From: an uncultured Eggerthellaceae bacterium
Lineage (GTDB): Bacteria; Actinomycetota; Coriobacteriia; Coriobacteriales; Eggerthellaceae
Assembly (NCBI GenBank): GCA_910577495.1
Contig: CAJTML010000002.1
Location: forward strand, 9,580-73,579
Reading direction: 5' to 3'
Length of the DNA stretch: 64,000 nucleotides
A program made the translations under genes and the position numbers. Positions 8,763 to 16,534 of the stretch are shown piece after piece. The notes under the pieces were generated by a model that was not told the origin of the DNA, did no database searches, and saw nothing but the letters and a program-made list of their open reading frames with translations. The stretch's first letter is position 1; each line of letters opens with the position of its first letter.

Positions 8763-9545
8763 CTATCGTTTCGAATTACTCTTTTTCTTAGGACGAGGCT
8801 TTTTATTCTTCCTCGTTACATCAACCTCAATCGGCTTAACTTCAATAATCTCTTCTTTCTCAGCATCGCGACGCTTCATGAGACGCAAAGAGATTTGTTG
8901 CTGCGCAATTGCGAGAAGTGACGAGGTACCCCAGAACAACAATACACCCGCAGGAGATCCCCAACTAATCCACAGCATGAAAAGCGACATAACGCCGGAC
9001 ATAATAAGTGTCTGGTTACGTTGCGGGTTATCTTTCTGGCCACGCTGCATCAGGATCATAGGCAAGAAGGTTGCACCAGCGAATACCAGCATGAGAACTA
9101 AATACGGAACAAATGTTCCAAATCCATACCCGAACGCTTCGGAAGGAGACATAACCAAGTTAGGAACGATGTTGTAGAACGCATAAGAGCTATTCTCAAC
9201 ACGAGTTGCCATCTCACGCAAAACTTGGAACAACGCAATAAAGATAGGCATTTGCAACAACATCGGCAAACAACCTGCAAGCGGGTTAAACTTAACCTCA
9301 GCATACAGCTTTTGCATCTCCTGCTGCATACGCGTAGGATCATTAGAATACTTACGCTGAATCTCTTGGATCAGAGGTTGCACTTTCTGCATTTGATAAG
9401 ACGATTTCGTCTGCTTATGCATCAGCGGGGAAATAAGTACACGGAAAATAACGGTAACAATGATAATGGCGAGACCCCAGTCACCGCAGACGTTATAGAA
9501 AAACTCGATTATGTTAAAAATCAAGTCCTTAAAATACTCCCACAT
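8763..9545 (-). CDS. yidC: Membrane protein insertase YidC (Oxa1 family)
   Basis: This 260-residue integral membrane insertase lacks the large periplasmic domain, as in Gram-positive YidC. Membrane segments can be seen near residues 20-40 (LAIIIVTVIFRVLISPLM), 90-112 (LPMLLQMPIFIALFQVL), 150-172, and two towards the C-terminus. The hydrophilic-groove arginine in VIFRVLISP is present. A lysine/arginine-rich tail, useful for ribosome contact, ends the protein. There is no lipobox, so it is not the lipoprotein SpoIIIJ type. It follows yidD in the rpmH row. Confidence 0.94.
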   Translation of the reverse strand: MWEYFKDLIFNIIEFFYNVCGDWGLAIIIVTVIFRVLISPLMHKQTKSSYQMQKVQPLIQEIQRKYSNDPTRMQQEMQKLYAEVKFNPLAGCLPMLLQMPIFIALFQVLREMATRVENSSYAFYNIVPNLVMSPSEAFGYGFGTFVPYLVLMLVFAGATFLPMILMQRGQKDNPQRNQTLIMSGVMSLFMLWISWGSPAGVLLFWGTSSLLAIAQQQISLRLMKRRDAEKEEIIEVKPIEVDVTRKNKKPRPKKKSNSKR

Positions 9546-9590
9546 TTCCTGATATCCCTTCTATAAGCAACACAAGTCCAAAGGTTTTAC

Positions 9591-9824
9591 CTAAGGAACA
9601 GGATCATATCCATGCGGACCACCAGGGCGACACTTTAATATGCGCTTAGCAGTTAAAACGAATCCCTTTTTAAATCCGTACCGACGAAAAGCTATCATCC
9701 CATACTCTGAACAAGTAGGAGTGAATCTACAGCAGGCAGGAAATAAAGGCGAAATAGCGCTTTGGTAAAACTTAATCAGAAAAATAGCTATATCAGTTAG
9801 TAGTTTTTGAAACTTCTCCCTCAT
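9591..9824 (-). CDS. yidD: Membrane protein insertion efficiency factor YidD
   Basis: This small 77-residue protein has an amphipathic N-terminus and the conserved core YQSAISPLFPACCRFTPTCSEY, then RRYG and the ending CRPGGPHGYDPVP, all of which define YidD. The frame is open upstream to 10049, but the ATG at 9824 sits inside the last codons of rnpA with AAGGAT nine bases before it, so the genes overlap by 32 bases and are translationally coupled. It assists YidC-dependent insertion. Confidence 0.93.
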   Translation of the reverse strand: MREKFQKLLTDIAIFLIKFYQSAISPLFPACCRFTPTCSEYGMIAFRRYGFKKGFVLTAKRILKCRPGGPHGYDPVP

Positions 9825-10161
9825 ATAATCTATCCTTCGAAATTCCAGCGTCATAAAGTGCACGATCGCATGCAGTAAGCACTTTACTATAAGTAACCTC
9901 ACAAATATTTGATTTTGCAAGAAATACCACGTTATAAGCGCTCCAGGGACCAGAAAGCTCCTGACAAATTGCACGCATGCGTCTCTTTGCTCTATTCCTC
10001 CAAACAGCGTTACCGTATTTTTTACCCGCAACAAAAGCAACACGACCATTGAGGTCGTGCTCTTTTGTTGGCAACACTATTAATGTTAAGTATGGTGTTC
10101 TTAAACGCTTGCCTGAAGAGAAGAGATTAGCAATCTCTTCTTTCGATTTGATTGTTTCCAA
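9793..10161 (-). CDS. rnpA: Ribonuclease P protein component
   Basis: The 122-residue protein subunit of RNase P supports 5' maturation of tRNAs. The family signature appears as GNAVWRNRAKRRMRA near residues 50-64, after the positively charged N-terminal region. The start is a TTG at 10161, chosen because AAGGTGAG lies five bases upstream; no ATG is available near the conserved N-terminus. It lies 12 bases after rpmH and overlaps yidD. Confidence 0.94.
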   Translation of the reverse strand: METIKSKEEIANLFSSGKRLRTPYLTLIVLPTKEHDLNGRVAFVAGKKYGNAVWRNRAKRRMRAICQELSGPWSAYNVVFLAKSNICEVTYSKVLTACDRALYDAGISKDRLYEGEVSKTTN

Positions 10162-10173
10162 TCAAATCTCACC

Positions 10174-10308
10174 TTAGACGCAAAGACGCTTACGGCCTTT
10201 TGCGCGGCGCGCGGCCAATACCTTACGTCCGCCTTTCGTAGCCATACGAGCGCGGAAACCATGGCATTTGGCGCGTTTACGAGTGTTCGGTTGGTAAGTG
10301 CGCTTCAT
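10174..10308 (-). CDS. rpmH: 50S ribosomal protein L34
   Basis: This 44-residue, very basic protein begins [18 protein letters not shown] and continues with [12 protein letters not shown], the invariant L34 sequence. The start has AAAGGGA upstream. It is first gene of the minus-strand row leading away from the origin and has its own strong promoter. Confidence 0.97.
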   Translation of the reverse strand: MKRTYQPNTRKRAKCHGFRARMATKGGRKVLAARRAKGRKRLCV

Positions 10309-10343
10309 GTTAGTCCCTTTCGTTTTTACATAGCAACTTAAGA

Positions 10344-10371
10344 AGTATAGCTATCTCACTCAAAAAGTCAA
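10344..10371 (-). promoter_or_regulatory. Promoter of the rpmH row
   Basis: On the minus strand TTGACT (10366-10371) and TATACT (10344-10349) are separated by 16 bases, a near-consensus sigma-70 promoter 36 bases upstream of the rpmH start codon. Confidence 0.85.
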
Positions 10372-11010
10372 TAATTACCTTGGCTTTTAGTGAAAAATAT
10401 TTTTACCGCGCAATAGAGGAGATCCAAAGGATAGATATAAGAGACACACGAATTACTTTTGTTCGATATTTTCTGGTCGCGATTCCACGGTGTTTGTTGG
10501 AAATGTTGAAAACTGTACAATCATTCGAGGAATATTGTGGAAAACCCTTGCAAGAGGTGTAAGTCAAGTATTTTTTTGAGGTCAACTTAAGCCGCGTTTT
10601 ACCAGGTCAAGTAAGTTCGCTCGATTGTATTTTTGCTTCTGATCTGGGATTTTAGAACAAACGCCATAGTGAGGAGTGCTGGAAATTTTTTACAAACTAC
10701 AGAACCCCACGTCAAATGAGAATTACTAGTAATTGCACCCAAAGAAACACTATTTAAGGTATCTGCTCATCATTTTAATAACAAAGCTTTGTGGTTTTCC
10801 ACATTCCGAATCCTTGTTATTCATTCAATTCGGGGAGTTTTCCACAAAGTTTGAATAAATTGTTAGTAACTTTTTGTTTCACCTGTTGATTTCGCTATTA
10901 TATATTTCAGATTTACTGAATTATTCGCATATTCCACCGGAATATCTATTCCAATAATAGAAATAATCCCTGAATACCGATACAATGACGAATAATTCTT
11001 TCAGAATTTA
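10372..11010. other. Candidate oriC, first part: AT-rich gap with DnaA-box-like sequences
   Basis: About 640 bases hold no convincing gene. Three copies of TTTTCCACA, one base from the DnaA consensus, occur at 10536-10544 (inverted), 10795-10803 and 10838-10846; the second sits in a TGTGG-TTTT-CCACA dyad. The sequence becomes strongly AT-rich from about 10,850 to 11,010. Transcription diverges on either side of this gap, and it lies just upstream of dnaA, which is the usual layout of a bacterial origin. Confidence 0.65.
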
Positions 11011-12081
11011 TTGAATATAGATTCAATGCCTGGAACAACTATACCGAATATGAGTGAAAACGCAGATCAAACGATGAATACAGACAACAACACTCTAACA
11101 ACGCCTCCTGACTATGCCTTTGTGGATTCCGTCGCACGCATTGCACTTTACGATGATCTACTCAGTGCACCACGGATGACCGAGATCCAACCGGATGAAA
11201 CAGCAGCATTTCTAGAGACACTCGCTTCAACTATCTATAATCTTTCTCATGAAATTGGTGGAACGATCCCTTACACCATTATTAGAGAAGTGAGCGAGAA
11301 CTTTATTCATGCTCAATTTAATGAACCGACCGTAACCATCCTTGATCATGGCAATACAATTCAATTCACTGATCAAGGTCCAGGTATCGAGCAAAAAGAA
11401 AAGGCACTTCGCCCGGCGTTTACTACCGCCACTAAGGAAATGAAGTCTTATATTAGAGGTGTTGGATCAGGTCTTCCTATTGTTGCTGAATACCTGGAAG
11501 TGTCACGTGGTTATATCACTATCGAAGATAATCTTGGATCTGGTTCAGTTATCACAATTAGTCTCAATAAGAATGAAGACCACGAAAGCGTACAACCGCT
11601 TTATCAAACACCACAACAGCCAACCCAACAACCAGTACAACAGATGCAACCGGTTTTACAACCAGAACCAATACAGGCGTACGCCCCAGTTGCTGTACAG
11701 CAAACACCTCTACAGCAACCTATACAATACGGGGTAGGACAACCAATGGTTCCACAACAAACACTACAACAACCGCAAATGGCTCCACACGTAGTGCCGG
11801 TTTATCCCCAGCAGACACAATATCCACCGCAACAACAAGCTACCTATATACAAGTGCCTAAGCTTGACGAAAAAGAGCGCCAGATTCTTATTGAGTTACT
11901 CCAGCAAAACTACCTTGGGGTAACGGATCTCACGCGTCTTACTAATATTCCTCAAGCAACTGTCCATTCAAAGTTAACGAAATTAGAAAAGAATGGCATG
12001 GTTATTACCGTAGATTCACCACGAAAAGGCCTCAGAGCTCTCACTGAATTTGGAGCCACGGTAGCGAAAACGTTGTTATAG
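11011..12081 (+). CDS. GHKL-type ATPase with C-terminal winged helix, upstream of dnaA
   Basis: This 356-residue protein (from the TTG at 11011; ATGs at 11026 or 11050 are equally possible, and none has a clear ribosome binding site) carries a histidine-kinase-like ATP-binding domain. Its N-box is REVSENFIHA (E93, N97), DQGPGI lies at 121-126, RGVGSGLPI at 149-157 and GSGS at 177-180. No phosphoacceptor histidine domain or membrane segment is present. A glutamine/proline-rich linker spans about 195-285, then a MarR/IclR-like winged helix (LLQQNYLGVTDLTRLT ... TVHSKLTKLEKNGMV) ends it. So it looks like an ATP-switched DNA-binding protein. It lies 45 bases before dnaA in the same direction. A role in initiation control is inferred from position only. 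Confidence 0.8.
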   Translation: MNIDSMPGTTIPNMSENADQTMNTDNNTLTTPPDYAFVDSVARIALYDDLLSAPRMTEIQPDETAAFLETLASTIYNLSHEIGGTIPYTIIREVSENFIHAQFNEPTVTILDHGNTIQFTDQGPGIEQKEKALRPAFTTATKEMKSYIRGVGSGLPIVAEYLEVSRGYITIEDNLGSGSVITISLNKNEDHESVQPLYQTPQQPTQQPVQQMQPVLQPEPIQAYAPVAVQQTPLQQPIQYGVGQPMVPQQTLQQPQMAPHVVPVYPQQTQYPPQQQATYIQVPKLDEKERQILIELLQQNYLGVTDLTRLTNIPQATVHSKLTKLEKNGMVITVDSPRKGLRALTEFGATVAKTLL

Positions 12082-12126
12082 TTTTACAAGAGTTGAGATA
12101 TTTACCAACTGAGAACAGGTAGCGCA

Positions 12127-13656
12127 ATGGATAGTAATACATTAACGCAGTCATGGAATAGTGTTTGTGAGCAAATTAAGACCTACGACGGAGTAGATCC
12201 TTCGCAAGTTGATGCATTCTTTTCACGCATTCACCCTCAAGCAATGAGCGAAGGCTTTTTAATGCTTTCTGCTGATAATGACTTTATTAAATTCTTCATC
12301 GAACGCGATTTTCTACCTCATATCAAACGCGCTTTAGAAGAACAGTTCTCAGTTCCTTTTACCGTTATGCTGGAAGTTGATCCACTTTCATCATCAAATG
12401 TATTACCAACGACAGAAACTGCACCAGCACCTACCGCTCCTGTAACTCCAACTCCAGCTGTTACAGCACCGCAACCACCATCACAGACACAACCTCGGAC
12501 TCAAGGCTTTCCTGAGACTGAAGATTTATTACTGAATCCCGATTTTTACACCGAAGAGGTACCTCAAACACCTCAACAAAAGTCGCCACTTCCGCAAAAC
12601 AACACGCTTTCCAGTTATACGTTCGAAAACTTTGTTATCGGTGACTCAAATAGGATTCCTTACACTATGGCAGTTACGGTAGCCGAACAACCAGGCAGAC
12701 AAGCCTATAACCCACTCTTTATTTATGGGCGAAGTGGCCTGGGTAAAACACACTTGCTATGTGCAATGCGCAACTATATCGAAGAAACCCGTCCTGAGTT
12801 GAATACAATCTACGTTAACGCAGATGAATTAGTAAACAACTACACCGAATCAGCGCTTGCATACGATAAAGATAAGTCCAGCTATAAGAACTTTAAAGAT
12901 TTATACGAAGATGCAGATGTCCTCTTTATTGATGACGTGCAACAGTTGCAAGGTAAAAAACAAACCCTTGATATCGTGTTTCAGATCTTTAACACCTTAA
13001 TCCATAAGGGCAAGCAGGTTGTTTTATCAGCTGACCGTGCCCCCCATAACATCGACATTGATGAGCGCTATTATTCCCGTTTCAACCAGGGTGGCACCTT
13101 CGACATTCAACCACCTGAGTTGGAAACAAAGCTCGGAATTATTAAGCTCTACATTAAAGACTATAACCAGACAAACCCTTATGATACGGTCGAAATACCT
13201 GATGACGTGCAGCTCTATATCGCCGAGAACTCAGGACCGAATATTCGCGAACTTAAGAGTGCGGTTCTCAAAATTATTTCCAAAATCAAGATCGAGCATT
13301 TAACCGATATGACAATTTCCGATGTTCGCCGCGAGTTAGAGAACCATTTCTCAGGTGGATCATTTAGGCGTTTTACATCTGATGACATCATTGACCAGGT
13401 TAAAGCATTCTATAAAGTAAGCGACAAAGACTTAAAGTCATCCAATCGCACACACAATGTTGCGTTTGCAAGGCAAGTTGCATTCTTCCTGATTAAGCAA
13501 TTTACTGATCTGACGTTTCAAGATATTGGAAAGCAATTTAACCGTCACCACTCAACCGTTATCACCTCGGTTCAAAAAATCGAGAAACTCATGATTAGTG
13601 ATAGGGAAGTGAGCGAAGAAATTGACGTACTGTCAAAAATGATTCGCGAAGGATAA
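12127..13656 (+). CDS. dnaA: Chromosomal replication initiator protein DnaA
   Basis: This 509-residue AAA+ initiator opens oriC and helps load DnaB. Domain I fills about residues 1-85, followed by a proline/threonine/glutamine-rich domain II to about 155. Domain III has Walker A GRSGLGKTH near 201-209 and Walker B FIDDVQQLQ near 268. Domain IV starts near 413 and ends with the DNA-reading helix-turn-helix. The signature is divergent: NRHHSTV at 472-478 stands where most DnaA proteins have a GRDHTTV-type loop, and FARQVAFFL replaces the usual PRQIAMYL. The GHKL-wHTH gene lies 45 bases upstream. Confidence 0.95.
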   Translation: MDSNTLTQSWNSVCEQIKTYDGVDPSQVDAFFSRIHPQAMSEGFLMLSADNDFIKFFIERDFLPHIKRALEEQFSVPFTVMLEVDPLSSSNVLPTTETAPAPTAPVTPTPAVTAPQPPSQTQPRTQGFPETEDLLLNPDFYTEEVPQTPQQKSPLPQNNTLSSYTFENFVIGDSNRIPYTMAVTVAEQPGRQAYNPLFIYGRSGLGKTHLLCAMRNYIEETRPELNTIYVNADELVNNYTESALAYDKDKSSYKNFKDLYEDADVLFIDDVQQLQGKKQTLDIVFQIFNTLIHKGKQVVLSADRAPHNIDIDERYYSRFNQGGTFDIQPPELETKLGIIKLYIKDYNQTNPYDTVEIPDDVQLYIAENSGPNIRELKSAVLKIISKIKIEHLTDMTISDVRRELENHFSGGSFRRFTSDDIIDQVKAFYKVSDKDLKSSNRTHNVAFARQVAFFLIKQFTDLTFQDIGKQFNRHHSTVITSVQKIEKLMISDREVSEEIDVLSKMIREG

Positions 13657-14011
13657 TTGAAGAAATTGTGCAAATTGCAATGTTGATAACTTCGAACAAA
13701 CCATGCGGGAAGTTTGAGGAAAACAACGGATTTTTTCGTAATGATAATTTCACCAATAAAATTTAGACAAACCGCCACAACCTAACCTCAGAGTTATGAA
13801 GGTGCGCACGGTGTCTCTTATATGAGGAAATAAGGAGTTATCCACAAACTAACATCCCTTATTAAGATTATGAGTAAAACAAAGTTATAAAGATAAGATA
13901 AGAAAGAAAAATTAAAGTACACCCGCTTGATCGAGATATTTAAATCTCATCAAGGTGTGCGATACTTACAACCTACGAAAAACTAGCCGCTCAAGGGACG
14001 TGAGGATCTTT
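13657..14011. other. Candidate oriC, second part: DnaA box, AT-rich stretch and cruciform
   Basis: The dnaA-dnaN gap of 355 bases contains a perfect DnaA box, TTATCCACA at 13838-13846. An AT-rich run follows at about 13850-13918 with repeated GATAA/GAAA words, fit to be an unwinding element. A long imperfect inverted repeat (13919-13958: ACACC..TTGAT.GAGAT paired with ATCTC.ATCAA.GGTGT) follows. Small frames inside look spurious. It may be the functional origin or half of a bipartite one, and must also hold the dnaN promoter. Confidence 0.65.
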
Positions 14012-15115
14012 ATGAAATTCAGTATCAACAAAACTGAACTCCAGAATGCATTAGCTGTAGTCATGAAGGGTACTTCCACTCGTTCAACGCTTCCTATTCT
14101 TTCGGGTGTTTATATTGAAACCCAGGAAGATGCTCTTTTACTCCAGGCCACAGACTTAGAGCTTTCTATCCAATATCACACCTCCGCCCTTATTGAGGAA
14201 CCGGGGAAAACGGTACTACCTGGTAAGCTTTTCTCAGACATCGTTAAAAGCATGCCCGATGCAGCAATCCATGTTGACATCAACGATGAAGCTGCGGTTA
14301 TCACCTGCGACACCTCGTCGTTTTCAATTAAGACGCTTTCTGCTGAAGACTTTCCGGGATTCCCGCATGTTGATATTCAACAAGAAATTTCGGTTCCTTT
14401 CGACACGTTTGCTTCAATGGTTAAGCGTGTGGCGCGCATTGTTTCAAAAGACGAAAGCCGCGGCGTATTGCAGGGTGTTTTGATTACACTCAAAGAAAAT
14501 CAGCTTCGACTGGTTGCAACTGACTCGTATCGTGTTGCGGTAACTGATGCAGAGGTAGAGCAAACCGAAGCTACGGATTTCCAAGCGGTAATTCTTGGGT
14601 CTTTCTTACAAGAAATTGCGTCGCTTCCGCGCAGCGAAGAACCTATCTCTATTGCACTTGCAGAAAACCAAATTGTGATGAAGTATCAGGATACGGTGTT
14701 TATTAACCGCCGCATTGAAGGTAACTACCCTAACTATCAACAGTTGCTTCCTACGTCATATGCTACTCGCGTTGAGATTCCAACTGATATGTTACTTGCA
14801 GCAGTGAAACGTATTTCGCTTTTGAGCCCGAATAACTCACGCGTTAAATTTGACATCAATGTTGATTCGCAGACGCTGCAGCTTTCAACGGTTGCCCAAG
14901 ATGTGGGTTCAGCTCAAGAAATGCTTCCGGCAACCGTATTAGGTGAAGACAATGTGATTGGGTTTAACTATACCTACATCGTGGATGGCCTTACCTCTAT
15001 TGTGACCGACAAAGTGATCTTCGAAATGCAAGCTCCTAATAAACCAGGTATTTTAAAGGCGGATCTTGGCGAAGATTACTTATATCTGGTTATGCCGGTT
15101 ACCTTAGACGCGTAA
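14012..15115 (+). CDS. dnaN: DNA polymerase III beta subunit (sliding clamp)
   Basis: This is a 367-residue ring-forming processivity clamp of three repeated domains. Typical starts are MKFSINKTELQNAL and LPILSGVYIE; PGKLFSDIVKSMP and the closing YLVMPVTL, with the ligand-binding pocket MP near the C-terminus, are family features. The ATG at 14012 is preferred over an upstream frame extension beginning at 13955 because GAGG lies six bases before it and the conserved N-terminus starts exactly there. recF follows after 15 bases. Confidence 0.96.
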   Translation: MKFSINKTELQNALAVVMKGTSTRSTLPILSGVYIETQEDALLLQATDLELSIQYHTSALIEEPGKTVLPGKLFSDIVKSMPDAAIHVDINDEAAVITCDTSSFSIKTLSAEDFPGFPHVDIQQEISVPFDTFASMVKRVARIVSKDESRGVLQGVLITLKENQLRLVATDSYRVAVTDAEVEQTEATDFQAVILGSFLQEIASLPRSEEPISIALAENQIVMKYQDTVFINRRIEGNYPNYQQLLPTSYATRVEIPTDMLLAAVKRISLLSPNNSRVKFDINVDSQTLQLSTVAQDVGSAQEMLPATVLGEDNVIGFNYTYIVDGLTSIVTDKVIFEMQAPNKPGILKADLGEDYLYLVMPVTLDA

Positions 15116-15122
15116 CGTATTA

Positions 15123-15138
15123 GGTTTCACGTGAAACT
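15123..15138. other. parS site 4, overlapping the recF start codon
   Basis: GTTTCACGTGAAAC (15124-15137) is the perfect 14-bp parS core; only the outermost pair differs from consensus. The right half-site GTGAAAC begins with the recF GTG start codon at 15131, so ParB and the initiating ribosome's codon use the same bases. Confidence 0.85.
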
Positions 15139-16273
15139 CGCACTTAAGCGCTTAGAATTTCAGAACTTTCGCAATTATCAGAAGTTTGAGCTTTCTGATA
15201 TTGGTAACCTGACGATTTTTGTGGGTCCTAATGCTGTTGGTAAAACCAATATCATTGAAGGTATGCAGCTGTTGACGGCGCAGACTTCGTTTCGCCATCC
15301 AAAAATTGAGCATCTTATATTACAAGGTGAAGAAACGGCGCACTTGCAAGCAGAGGTTCGCGATGAGCAGCGGCGTCTTGATTTTGAGCTTCACTTAGCT
15401 GAGCATACGAAGAAGCATCTCTTAAATGGAAAGGTCAAGAAAATTGTCGAACTGAAAGGTATTTTGCCTTCAGTTGTTTTTACTCCTGATGATCTTGGTC
15501 TTATGAAGGGTTCTTCTTCGGTTCGTCGTCGCATGATTGATGAACTTGGCGTTCAGCTGACACCGAATTACTATCAGATTCTCAAAGACTACGAAAAGGT
15601 GATTCGCCATAAAAATACCCTACTGAAAGAACACGCTTCTGATGCGCTTTTGGATAGCCTTGATGACTTGGTGGTTACCTGTGGTTCTCAATTAATGTGG
15701 TATCGATCGACCTTATTTCAGAAATTGGTATCAAAAACGCATGAGATGTATCAGGAAGTTTCACGGAATAAAGAAGTCTTTTCGGCGAGCTATATTCCGT
15801 CATGGGATAAAAATGGCGAAAGAATTGGCGAACTTTTAGAGATACAAAAATCAGATGCGCGTAAAAAACTCATCCAAGCGCTGCAGTATTATCGAGCGCA
15901 AGAACGCCAACGTGGGTATGCAGTCGTCGGTCCTCATGCTGACAAGATTGAGTTTTATCTCAACGATAACCCGGTGAGTATATTCGGAAGTCAAGGACAA
16001 CAACGTAGTCTCGTTTTAGCGATGAAGCTTGCGGAAGTTAAACTAATAGAAGAAACGCTGGATCAAAGCCCTCTCTTTTTACTTGATGACGTTATGAGTG
16101 AATTAGATGAGCAACGCAGGGAATCGCTCTTACAGTTGGTAAGTGAGGATGTTCAAACTTGTATAACAACGGCGCATATGTCGTACTTTAATAACGAGAC
16201 GCTTGCGTCTGCACAAGTTGTACATCTTCCGCATACAAATAGTGATAATGAGATGGAATCTAACGCCTTGTAA
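15131..16273 (+). CDS. recF: DNA replication and repair protein RecF
   Basis: This 380-residue SMC-like ATPase helps load RecA at gaps. Walker A is GPNAVGKTN near residue 34. The signature is FGSQGQQRSLVLAMKLAE near 285-300 and Walker B LFLLDDVMSELD near 317. The GTG start lies 15 bases after dnaN and inside a parS core; no purine-rich ribosome binding site is visible, so translation may be coupled to dnaN. It is not followed by a DUF721/DciA-like gene. Confidence 0.95.
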   Translation: MKLALKRLEFQNFRNYQKFELSDIGNLTIFVGPNAVGKTNIIEGMQLLTAQTSFRHPKIEHLILQGEETAHLQAEVRDEQRRLDFELHLAEHTKKHLLNGKVKKIVELKGILPSVVFTPDDLGLMKGSSSVRRRMIDELGVQLTPNYYQILKDYEKVIRHKNTLLKEHASDALLDSLDDLVVTCGSQLMWYRSTLFQKLVSKTHEMYQEVSRNKEVFSASYIPSWDKNGERIGELLEIQKSDARKKLIQALQYYRAQERQRGYAVVGPHADKIEFYLNDNPVSIFGSQGQQRSLVLAMKLAEVKLIEETLDQSPLFLLDDVMSELDEQRRESLLQLVSEDVQTCITTAHMSYFNNETLASAQVVHLPHTNSDNEMESNAL

Positions 16274-16349
16274 TGCAGATTTTGGAAAAAATTTGAAATA
16301 AAACCGTTTAAGAGCCATACAGGCCGTTAGAGACGTCTTAATTCGCGTA

Positions 16350-16388
16350 GAAAAGTATACTTCTGTAAAGCCATATGATATACTTTTC
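16350..16388. promoter_or_regulatory. Inverted repeat in the gyrB leader
   Basis: GAAAAGTATA (16350-16359) and TATACTTTTC (16379-16388) form a perfect 10-bp inverted repeat with a 19-base spacer, in the 261-base recF-gyrB gap. No T tract follows. It could be an operator near the gyrB promoter; nothing else clear is seen in the gap. Confidence 0.5.
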
Positions 16389-16534
16389 GCTCAACATAAA
16401 ACGTTCTATTTCAAACTCGTAATTCTTACTTACTTATAAGCGTGTTCTCGTAGGGGTATATAAGTAGTAATGTGCCAATTTTGGATTTCATGGAATAGAA
16501 GCACTCAAAAGCAGCTCGAGACGAAGGAGTAAGT

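Noticed and set aside
10380..10585. Two 60-codon frames, one per strand, in the rpmH-GHKL gap
   Set aside because: Both lie in the candidate origin region, overlap each other and lack start signals and protein-like composition.
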